From the NCBI GenBank assembly GCA_002937815.1, contig PTKQ01000016.1:1-7946 (forward strand): 7,946 nucleotides of DNA, read 5' to 3'. The position numbers and the translations under genes were made by a program. This stretch comes from Alphaproteobacteria bacterium MarineAlpha6_Bin2. Lineage in GTDB: Bacteria; Pseudomonadota; Alphaproteobacteria; GCA-002720895. Positions 1-5,815 of this stretch are shown piece after piece. Positions within the stretch are counted from its first letter, which is position 1. The number at the start of each line of letters is the position of its first letter. A model generated the notes under the pieces. The model saw only the letters and a list, made by a program, of their open reading frames with translations, was not told the origin of the DNA and ran no database searches.

Positions 1-144
1 TCTTTTTCCTTTAATTGCAACAAATATAAAATTTTTCTTAATTTTTTTTGAATTAAATGATATTCCTTTAATTAAAGGATTAAATTCTTTTAAATTTAAT
101 TGATTTATTTCTTTAATGTCTTTTAAAAGATTAACGAGTAGCAA
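1..144 (-). CDS. murE: MurE, UDP-MurNAc-tripeptide ligase, N-terminal 48 residues (partial, runs off left edge)
   Basis: MurE is the cytoplasmic ATP-dependent ligase that adds the third stem-peptide residue (meso-diaminopimelate in most Gram-negatives) to UDP-MurNAc-L-Ala-D-Glu. Only the start is present. The frame begins MLLVNLLKDI and contains KGISFNSKKIKKNFIFVAIKG at residues 26-46. This fits the Mur ligase N-terminal pattern G(I/L)xxDSRxVxPGxLFVAxxG, but with NSK in place of DSR. I chose the TTG at 144-142 because AAGGA lies 8 nt upstream and no ATG is available in that frame. It follows ftsI by 41 nt on the same strand, the usual ftsI-murE order. The short fragment could in principle be MurF, but gene order and the FVAIKG motif favour MurE. 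Confidence 0.82.
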   Translation of the reverse strand, partial: MLLVNLLKDIKEINQLNLKEFNPLIKGISFNSKKIKKNFIFVAIKGKR

Positions 145-152
145 AATATTTT

Positions 153-157
153 TCCTT
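153..157 (-). promoter_or_regulatory. Ribosome binding site of murE
   Basis: AAGGA on the minus strand lies 8 nt before a TTG codon. It decides the start of murE, because no ATG or GTG in that frame lies near it and the MurE homology begins shortly downstream. Confidence 0.6.
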
Positions 158-163
158 AACTAG

Positions 164-185
164 AAAAAAAAAAAGAAAAAAAAAA
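164..185 (-). repeat. Interrupted poly-T tract between ftsI and murE
   Basis: On the transcribed (minus) strand this is T10-C-T11, directly after the ftsI stop codon. No convincing GC-rich hairpin precedes it, so I do not call it a terminator. Possible readings are a translation enhancer-like U-rich leader for murE, a weak attenuation point, or a homopolymer produced by AT drift. Its exact length is the sort of thing sequencing gets wrong. Confidence 0.5.
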
Positions 186-1883
186 TTAATTATTTTTTAG
201 GCTAACATGCTTTTGTAGATTTTCTTTAAATTTTTCTTTTGGTATAATTCCTAATTTTGGGGCCATTTCACTAATAATTTTTTTTACAGTAGGGGCTGCT
301 ACCCAACCACCAGTAACATAATTATTCGTTTCTTTAATTGGCTTAGGTTCATCCACCATAATAAAAATTAAAAATTCAGGATTATAACTTGGGAAAAATC
401 CTACAAAACTTGTTAAATTTTTATTCTTTTCATAACGATGATATTTATTTTTAATTGCAGTTCCTGTTTTACCAGCAACAAAATATCCAGGAACTTCGGC
501 TTTGTTACCTGATCCTTCCTTATTACTTACAACTTCTCTTAAAAGTTTTTTGACCCTATGTGATGTTCTTTCACTAATTACTTTATCGTTATTGTTATTA
601 TAATTTAAATATTTTCCTTTAATCAGTGTAGCATATCTAAAGCTTCCTCCATTTATAATAGAACTAAAAGCATTAACAAATTGTAATGGCGAAATTGCAA
701 TTCCATGACCATAAGAAAATGTCATTAAGTTAGTCTTCCTCCAAATACTAGGAAATAAAGGTTTTCCCACTTCCGGTATTTCAATTTCTGCTTTATAAAA
801 TAATTTCATTTTTGTTGAATATTCTTTAATATTTTTTTCTCCTAAATCTTTTCCAATTTGTGCAAAACAAATATTTGAAGAATATAAAATACATTCAGAA
901 ACCTTTAGTGGTCTTTTTTGCGGTTTGTAATCATGGATTATATATTTACCCTCTTTTAAAGGTTTTGTTGCATTATAAATAGTATTTTCACTAACAATAT
1001 TTTTATCTAAAGCCATTGCCACTGTAAGAGATTTAAAAATAGATCCTAATTCATAAACTCCTAAAGTTGGCTTATTAAACCCATTTTCTTTTGATATTTT
1101 ATGAATTTCATTTGGATTAAATTGTGGCAATGATATCATTGCTAAAATTTCACTTTGTTTTATATTAAGGATAATCCCAGCGCCTCCGCTGGCATCATGT
1201 TTTTTAATAGTTCTACTTAAATGATCATCTAAGATTTTTTGAATTCTAATATCGATTGATAATTGTATTTGTCCATTATTATTTATGAAATTTTTATCTT
1301 TTAAAATTTTATCAAAATTTTTCTCAATTCCTATAATACCTTGATTATCAATGTTAACTCCACCTATAATATGCGATGCGAGCTTTTGATGAGGATAATG
1401 TCTACTATAGCGTTTTAGTCTAAAGATTCCTGGTTCTTCTAATCTTACAATAGCATTCCATTCTTTTGGAGAAATTAATCTTTTTAAATAAACAAAACTT
1501 CTATTAATATTATTTAATTTTTTATAAATTTTTTCTTCACTTTCATTATAAAGAACCATTGCTATCGACTTTGCTAAAATCTTTTTATTTTCATTTTTAA
1601 TTAATTTTGGGTTAGCGCATAAATCATAGAAAGGAAGCGTTGTTGCTAATAATTCTCCATTTCTATCAACTATATCTGCTCTTTTATGGTTCATTATATT
1701 GTGTGTTTGATAAAATTTAATTCCTGATACTTTTGTATTATGTAAAATTGATACATGAGTTACTTTTAATAGAATTAAGAAAAAACCGAAAAATAAACAA
1801 ATTAAAGAAAATCTAAGTCGACCTCTAGCTTTTATATTGGATCTTTTTGCCTCACCATTTAATTCAATATTTTTTATTTTCAT
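186..1883 (-). CDS. ftsI: FtsI (PBP3), septal peptidoglycan D,D-transpeptidase
   Basis: This is a class B penicillin-binding protein that crosslinks septal peptidoglycan in the periplasm, working with FtsW. The 565 residues compare with 588 in E. coli. A basic N-terminus is followed by one membrane helix at about residues 24-47. The dimerisation/pedestal region comes next, with RADIVDRNGELLA at 68-80. The transpeptidase domain has all three catalytic motifs: SIFK at 281-284 (acylated serine), SSN at 335-337 and KTGT at 472-475. YGHGIAISPLQF near 391-402 is also a family motif. The start ATG is 24 nt after the ftsL stop and has only a weak AAAGA site. The gene sits in the conserved ftsL-ftsI-murE order. 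Nothing looks broken, and paralogues such as PBP2/MrdA are unlikely given the context. Confidence 0.97.
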   Translation of the reverse strand: MKIKNIELNGEAKRSNIKARGRLRFSLICLFFGFFLILLKVTHVSILHNTKVSGIKFYQTHNIMNHKRADIVDRNGELLATTLPFYDLCANPKLIKNENKKILAKSIAMVLYNESEEKIYKKLNNINRSFVYLKRLISPKEWNAIVRLEEPGIFRLKRYSRHYPHQKLASHIIGGVNIDNQGIIGIEKNFDKILKDKNFINNNGQIQLSIDIRIQKILDDHLSRTIKKHDASGGAGIILNIKQSEILAMISLPQFNPNEIHKISKENGFNKPTLGVYELGSIFKSLTVAMALDKNIVSENTIYNATKPLKEGKYIIHDYKPQKRPLKVSECILYSSNICFAQIGKDLGEKNIKEYSTKMKLFYKAEIEIPEVGKPLFPSIWRKTNLMTFSYGHGIAISPLQFVNAFSSIINGGSFRYATLIKGKYLNYNNNNDKVISERTSHRVKKLLREVVSNKEGSGNKAEVPGYFVAGKTGTAIKNKYHRYEKNKNLTSFVGFFPSYNPEFLIFIMVDEPKPIKETNNYVTGGWVAAPTVKKIISEMAPKLGIIPKEKFKENLQKHVSLKNN

Positions 1884-1907
1884 TTTATTCTTTGATATAT
1901 TTTGTAA

Positions 1908-2192
1908 CTAATAAAAATCTGAAAGTTTCTTAATTTGGAAACTTTTTATATTATCTAAACCTAGCTTTTCTTTAGCAAGATTTACTATCCGGCTTGGCTT
2001 TGTTAAATTTGTATAATCTGCCTTTAAAATTTTTATGAGATCTTTTTCTTTTTCAATTTCATATTTCATTTTGACTAAGTCTTTATCAATATTTTTTAAA
2101 TTATCTCTTACACCAGATACAAAAATTAAAGAAAAACAAAAGACAAATAGTAATATTAAAAGGGTTTGATTTTTTTTATTTGCTAGAATCAT
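1908..2192 (-). CDS. ftsL: FtsL, bitopic divisome protein
   Basis: FtsL is a small membrane protein that, with FtsB and FtsQ, links the early division ring to the FtsW-FtsI synthase. The 94 residues show a short basic cytoplasmic tail, one membrane helix at about 9-28, a charged coiled-coil stretch at about 29-58, and then LKADYTNLTKPSRIVNLA at 56-73 followed by EKLGL. The last part matches the periplasmic end conserved in alphaproteobacterial FtsL (A-D-W/Y-x-x-L-T-x-P-x-R-I). The start codon overlaps the rsmH stop as ATGA (4 nt), and GGAAAG just upstream serves as ribosome site, so translation is probably coupled to rsmH. Identification rests on topology, the C-terminal motif and position, since FtsL diverges quickly. 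Confidence 0.93.
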   Translation of the reverse strand: MILANKKNQTLLILLFVFCFSLIFVSGVRDNLKNIDKDLVKMKYEIEKEKDLIKILKADYTNLTKPSRIVNLAKEKLGLDNIKSFQIKKLSDFY

Positions 2193-3139
2193 AATCTTTC
2201 CGCTGCTCTCAATTTAGCTGACCTAGAATAAAAATTTGACTTTATTTCGTTTATTTTTGGTCTTACCACTTTTTTAGTCAAAATTTTAAAACTAGGACTT
2301 AATTTTATATTTGGTGTTACTGGAGGCAAATATCTAGATTTATTATATAATTTACCTGATTGTTTATATAAAAAATTTTTTATTAATCTATCCTCTAAAG
2401 AATGAAAAGATATAACAACCAACCTGCCTCCTTTTGTTAATATATTTTTTGTTGCTATTAATCCTTTTTTTATTTCTTCTAATTCATTGTTAATATAAAT
2501 ACGTATTGCTTGAAATGTTTTAGTGGAGGGATGTATTCCCCTTTTTTTTAAACCTTTTACAGATTGAATAATATTTGCAAGTTCGATTGTAGTTTGAATT
2601 TTTTTATTTTTTTTATACTCAATGATAGCTTTTGCTATTTTTCTTGATTTTCTTTCTTCCCCAAAAGCAAATATAATATTAGCCAATTCTTCCACTTTTT
2701 CTTGAGCATTTAAAAAATCTTCAGCAGTAGTCCCTTTTTTTTCCATTCTCATATCAAGCGGTCCTTTTTTTTGGAAAGAAAAACCTCTTTTTGGGTCTTG
2801 TATTTGTCTTGTTGAAACTCCTAAATCAAAAAAAACACCGTTAACTTTCCTAATTTTTTGTTTATTTAAAATTTTTTCTAAATTACTAATCCTTCCTAAA
2901 ATTAATTTAAATCTTTTTTTATATTTCTTTTCAAAAAATTTACCTCTTTCTAAAACATCTGGATCCCTGTCAATTGCAAAAACTTTACAAGTTTTGTTTT
3001 TTTCCAATATTGCTTTGCTATGGCCACCATCACCAAATGTGCCATCTATATATAAATGATTTTTATTTATGGAAAGAAAATTTATGGTTTCATTTACTAA
3101 AACAGATGTATGCAATAAAGAGTTTTTATTTTTTGTCAT
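2189..3139 (-). CDS. rsmH: RsmH (MraW), 16S rRNA cytosine-1402 N4-methyltransferase
   Basis: RsmH uses S-adenosylmethionine to methylate N4 of C1402 in the 16S rRNA decoding centre. At 316 residues it matches the E. coli length (313). Visible family motifs in order are DGTFGDGGHS at 32-41 (SAM-binding loop), AIDRDP at 55-60, FFDLGVST at 103-110, GPLDMRM at 126-132, HPSTKTFQAIRI at 203-214, ISFHSLEDR at 243-251, and SRSAKLRAAER at the C-terminus. Its start overlaps the 3' end of mraZ by 14 nt, and an AAAAGG purine run directly abuts the ATG with no spacer, so initiation probably depends on coupling to mraZ. A TTG at codon 9 is an alternative start, but I see no better ribosome site for it. Family assignment is certain. 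Confidence 0.98.
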   Translation of the reverse strand: MTKNKNSLLHTSVLVNETINFLSINKNHLYIDGTFGDGGHSKAILEKNKTCKVFAIDRDPDVLERGKFFEKKYKKRFKLILGRISNLEKILNKQKIRKVNGVFFDLGVSTRQIQDPKRGFSFQKKGPLDMRMEKKGTTAEDFLNAQEKVEELANIIFAFGEERKSRKIAKAIIEYKKNKKIQTTIELANIIQSVKGLKKRGIHPSTKTFQAIRIYINNELEEIKKGLIATKNILTKGGRLVVISFHSLEDRLIKNFLYKQSGKLYNKSRYLPPVTPNIKLSPSFKILTKKVVRPKINEIKSNFYSRSAKLRAAERL

Positions 3140-3596
3140 CCTTTTGTTTATTTTTAATAATTAAGGAAAGATTTTTACTTTTAATACTTTTTCTTGTTTT
3201 ATGTAAATAATTTTTAAAAATTGCAGGATCCCATATTTGAAATGTTGACCCTCTTCCCACGAACGTCGCATATCTTGAAATACCCGCAAAACTTAACAAA
3301 TCTTGGGGTAAGTTTATTCTGCCCTCACTATCAAAAGGTAGTTTATATGAATCTGACAATATTGCAGTTGATAAATCATTTTTATTTTGTGAAAAAAAAT
3401 CTAAATCATCAATGGAATCTGCTATTTTTTGCATTCTTTCATAATCTAAAGCTTCTATAGTTTTAAATTTAAAAGATCTAAAAGCTATAATTCCATTAAA
3501 AAATTGTGTTTTTAAAGAGATTCTATAGTCCGCTGGTACTGAAACACGTCCTTTGTTGTCAATCTTATTAGTATATTGTGATAAAAAAAGTCTCAT
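3126..3596 (-). CDS. mraZ: MraZ, transcriptional regulator of the dcw cluster
   Basis: MraZ is an AbrB-fold DNA-binding protein that forms ring oligomers and, in E. coli, represses its own dcw promoter. The 156 residues (E. coli 152) hold the two tandem half-domains: IDNKGRVSVPADYR at 12-25 and FDSEGRINLPQDL at 88-100, each with the D-x-K/E-G-R signature. FVGRGSTFQIWDP at 112-124 is also typical. The last 30 or so residues are lysine-rich. The ATG follows a weak AAAGA site by 4 nt. As the first gene of the leftward arm it faces ftsQ across 81 bp that contain a matching operator-like repeat array, so autoregulation is likely. The reading frame looks intact and its composition matches its neighbours. 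Confidence 0.97.
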   Translation of the reverse strand: MRLFLSQYTNKIDNKGRVSVPADYRISLKTQFFNGIIAFRSFKFKTIEALDYERMQKIADSIDDLDFFSQNKNDLSTAILSDSYKLPFDSEGRINLPQDLLSFAGISRYATFVGRGSTFQIWDPAIFKNYLHKTRKSIKSKNLSLIIKNKQKDDKK

Positions 3597-3631
3597 TTTT
3601 TCTTTAAAAATATAAAAAAAATCTTTGTATT

Positions 3632-3666
3632 TGGGATTATATGGTATATCATGGTATTGTGTGGGA
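3632..3666 (+). promoter_or_regulatory. Candidate MraZ operator: four TGG(G/T)A repeats at 10-bp period
   Basis: TGGGA, TGGTA, TGGTA and TGGGA begin at 3632, 3642, 3652 and 3662, each separated by exactly 5 nt. The outer copies carry GGG and the inner copies GGT. The established E. coli MraZ site is a set of TGGGN direct repeats with 5-nt spacers upstream of mraZ, so both motif and spacing fit. The array lies between mraZ and ftsQ and overlaps the promoter-like hexamers for both directions. A bound MraZ ring could therefore shut both arms. The motif match is seen in the sequence; the regulation is inferred. Confidence 0.72.
3636..3641 (-). promoter_or_regulatory. Possible -10 element of the mraZ-rsmH-ftsL-ftsI-murE transcript
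   Basis: Read on the minus strand this is a perfect TATAAT, which would start transcription about 30 nt before the mraZ ATG. It overlaps the end of the first TGGGA repeat. The hexamer 17-18 nt upstream (CCACAC or CCCACA) is a poor -35. An alternative is TTGATT (3672-3667), 18 nt from TATACC (3648-3643). Either promoter would be covered by a protein bound to the repeat array. Confidence 0.4.
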
Positions 3667-3677
3667 AATCAAGTTAA

Positions 3678-4469
3678 ATGTTTAATTTTTTTGAAAATAA
3701 AAATTTAGGTAGATTTATAATTCTTGTGGGAGTTCTAGGAGGGCTTTATCTTTTTCTTTTTCTTTCTGAAAATCTAAGTCCAAATAATTTTAAAAAATCA
3801 ATAAATAAAGAATTTTTTTCCTTACTAAACAAAGATTTTGATAACTTTTTTGAGATTAAAAAAGTTAATTTATTAGGAAGGTCCAAAACTAACATTAATT
3901 CAATAGAGGATATTGTTCTTTCATCTCTAAACAATAATAAAAATATAATTGGAAATGATTTTAAAAAAATGAAAATTTTATTGGAAGAATTAAAATGGAT
4001 TGAGAAAGCATCAATAAAAAAAAATTTTCCTGACAATGTTACTATTAAAATTAAAGAACATAAACTCTTTGCAATTCTTACAAATGAAAAAAAATTTTAT
4101 TTAATTAGTGATAAAGGTAAAATAATTTACGAAATCTCAAATCCCAAAGCGTATGACTTGGTTCAATTAGAAGGTAATTTTGTCTTAAAAAATCTTGGTT
4201 CTGTTAAAGAATTTATTTATCAAAACCCAAAATTAAAACCGCAAATTACAAAAATTATTATTAAAGACAATGGAAGATGGGACTTGGTTACAAAAAATGG
4301 AGTTTTATTTAAATTACCTTTAAAAAATAAACAAAATGCTACAAATGAAATTAATAAATATGTTTCTCTAAAAAATGTTGAAATAGTAGATCTAAGATTT
4401 TTAAAGAAAAAAATATATGTGAAAATTAAACAAAACAAAAAATATGCATTAACTAAGGAAAAAGAATGA
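3678..4469 (+). CDS. ftsQ: FtsQ, divisome scaffold protein (POTRA domain)
   Basis: FtsQ is a bitopic inner-membrane protein that recruits FtsL, FtsB and the septal synthase. The 263 residues (E. coli 276) show an 11-residue cytoplasmic tail and one membrane helix at about 12-29. The POTRA domain runs from about 57 to 128 (FEIKKVNLLGRSKTN, then WIEKASIKKNFPDNVTIKI). A beta domain follows at about 135-250, ending in VDLRFLKKKIYVK, the counterpart of the usual VDLRxxxRxxVR. The cytoplasmic tail is short. There is no good ribosome site: the nearest purine run, GGGA, lies 11 nt upstream inside the last TGGGA repeat. It overlaps ftsA by 4 nt (ATGA). It stands divergent to mraZ instead of following ddl, which is unusual. 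Confidence 0.94.
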   Translation: MFNFFENKNLGRFIILVGVLGGLYLFLFLSENLSPNNFKKSINKEFFSLLNKDFDNFFEIKKVNLLGRSKTNINSIEDIVLSSLNNNKNIIGNDFKKMKILLEELKWIEKASIKKNFPDNVTIKIKEHKLFAILTNEKKFYLISDKGKIIYEISNPKAYDLVQLEGNFVLKNLGSVKEFIYQNPKLKPQITKIIIKDNGRWDLVTKNGVLFKLPLKNKQNATNEINKYVSLKNVEIVDLRFLKKKIYVKIKQNKKYALTKEKE

Positions 4470-5689
4470 AATTAGGAGTATTAGATATTGGGTCTGATAA
4501 AATTTGCTGTTTAATTGCTGTAATTGAAAAAGATAATCAACCAAAAATTGAGGGCATTGGCTACCGTGATTCAAGAGGAATAAAATCAGGCATTATAACA
4601 GATATGGAATTAGCACAAACATCTATAACTTCTGCTATCCAGGCTGCTGAAAAAATGTCAGGGGTAACATTAGATGAATTTATTGTTAATTTTTCATCTA
4701 ATACAATTCAATCAGATTTGGTGAATTTAACTGTATCATTAGATGGAAATGAGATAAGTAGCCAAGATTTAAAAAACGCTGATAAAAAAGCAGGAGAAAT
4801 AAATTTAGGAAAGGACAGGATCTTAATACATAAAATTCTTACCTCTTACACCATAGATAATCAAAAAGGTATAACAAATCCAATAAGTATAAAAGGAGAT
4901 CAACTTATTGCTGGTTATAATTTAATCACCGCTAGTAAAAATGCTGTTGATAATTTTGTTAAATGCTTATCAATTTGTCGTGTAAAAATTAGCAATATTG
5001 TTGCAACTCCTTATGCAGCAGGTCTTGGGTGTTTGACTAATGATGATTTTTTTATTGGAACAACTGTAATAGACATTGGGGCAGGAAATACTTCAATTGC
5101 TACTTTTGCTGATAATAAATTAATTTATACAAATGTTTTTGAACTTGGAGGAATAAATATATCATCTGATATTGCAAAGGGACTTTCTACACCAATATCC
5201 GAAGCAGAAAGATTAAAAATTTTGTACGGTAGTAATTTAAATCCGAATGAAGAAGAAAACTTAATAAACATTCCTCTAACAGGTGAAGAAGGCCATGCTA
5301 TGTCGCATAAAGTCCCAAAAAAAGTCCTAAATAATATTATTACTTCACGAATTCAAGAAATTTTTGAAATAGTTAAATCAAAAATTAGCAAACCTATCTT
5401 AAATAAGAATTTTACAAATAATATAGTTTTGACAGGAAAGACTTCGCAATTACATGGTTGTTTGGATATTGCTTCAAATATTTTTGGAACAACGGTTCGA
5501 TTTGGAAAACCATTAGGTGTTAAAAAACTTGCAGAAAATATTTCTGGACCAGGATTTTCAGTATCTATAGGATTACTAAAATTTAAAATGCTGGAGGAAA
5601 ATTTAAATAAAATTAATACAAATTTATTATTAAAAAATTCTTTAATATGGAAAAAACTTGGGACATGGGTAAAAGAAAGTTTTTTTTAA
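4466..5689 (+). CDS. ftsA: FtsA, actin-like membrane tether of the FtsZ ring
   Basis: FtsA binds ATP, polymerises under the inner membrane and anchors FtsZ through the FtsZ C-terminal peptide. The 407 residues (E. coli 420) have the phosphate-1 motif LDIGSDKI at 6-13, a 1C subdomain at about 85-160, and the phosphate-2 motif VIDIGAGNTSI at 201-211. The adenosine motif NIVLTGKTSQLHG lies at 319-331, where the second glycine of the usual LTGGxSQ is lysine (K325). The C-terminal amphipathic helix LIWKKLGTWVKESFF (393-407) is the membrane-targeting sequence, so the protein is complete. AAGGA sits 6 nt before the ATG, and the start overlaps the ftsQ stop by 4 nt. A terminator follows about 30 nt after the stop. 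Confidence 0.97.
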   Translation: MKLGVLDIGSDKICCLIAVIEKDNQPKIEGIGYRDSRGIKSGIITDMELAQTSITSAIQAAEKMSGVTLDEFIVNFSSNTIQSDLVNLTVSLDGNEISSQDLKNADKKAGEINLGKDRILIHKILTSYTIDNQKGITNPISIKGDQLIAGYNLITASKNAVDNFVKCLSICRVKISNIVATPYAAGLGCLTNDDFFIGTTVIDIGAGNTSIATFADNKLIYTNVFELGGINISSDIAKGLSTPISEAERLKILYGSNLNPNEEENLINIPLTGEEGHAMSHKVPKKVLNNIITSRIQEIFEIVKSKISKPILNKNFTNNIVLTGKTSQLHGCLDIASNIFGTTVRFGKPLGVKKLAENISGPGFSVSIGLLKFKMLEENLNKINTNLLLKNSLIWKKLGTWVKESFF

Positions 5690-5715
5690 AAACACATTGC
5701 TTTTTTGTTACGAAT

Positions 5716-5748
5716 CACTACTATATACAATATGTAGTGGATTTTTTT
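5716..5748 (+). terminator. Rho-independent terminator after ftsA
   Basis: CACTAC (5716-5721) pairs with GTAGTG (5734-5739) and ATAT (5723-5726) with ATAT (5730-5733). This gives a 10-bp stem with one bulged T and an ACA loop, followed at once by GGA and seven Ts. It would end the ftsQ-ftsA transcript before ftsZ. The stem is AT-rich, so termination may be partial. Confidence 0.66.
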
Positions 5749-5761
5749 AGTATTGTTACTT

Positions 5762-5776
5762 TATATAGTATATTGT
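5762..5776 (+). promoter_or_regulatory. Possible ftsZ promoter region (-10-like hexamers)
   Basis: Just after the terminator, TATAGT (5764-5769) and TATATT (5769-5774) each match five of six bases of the -10 consensus. I see no good -35 at the right distance; the best candidates are T-rich. A TTGTCA at 5773-5778 resembles a -35 but has no matching -10 at normal spacing. A promoter somewhere here is expected because a terminator precedes ftsZ, but the exact site is uncertain. Confidence 0.3.
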
Positions 5777-5800
5777 CAACTAAAAAAATTGTAAAGAATT

Positions 5801-5815
5801 ATGGTAAATAAATAA
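5801..5815 (+). other. Four-codon open frame (MVNK-stop) abutting the ftsZ start
   Basis: ATG GTA AAT AAA TAA ends on the base before the ftsZ ATG and is in the same frame. AAAGA lies 4 nt before its ATG, whereas ftsZ itself has no clear ribosome site. It could be translated and feed ribosomes to ftsZ by termination and re-initiation, or it could be a chance start codon in AT-rich DNA. Confidence 0.25.

Noticed and set aside
145..185. Terminator between ftsI and murE
   Set aside because: There is a T-run but no stable hairpin before it, and the two genes belong to the usual operon.
2974..3460. Two plus-strand open frames of about 78 codons across rsmH and mraZ
   Set aside because: They are antisense to two confidently identified genes, their products are low-complexity Phe/Leu-rich sequences, and they match no family I recognise.
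3746..4438. Minus-strand open frames inside ftsQ
   Set aside because: They lie antisense to an intact ftsQ and give hydrophobic AT-drift peptides. They are shadows.
5712..5716. GAATC (GANTC, CcrM methylation site) upstream of ftsZ as a cell-cycle signal
   Set aside because: GANTC recurs elsewhere in the window, including inside ftsZ and lpxC, at a rate chance explains. One site at the terminator base is not evidence.
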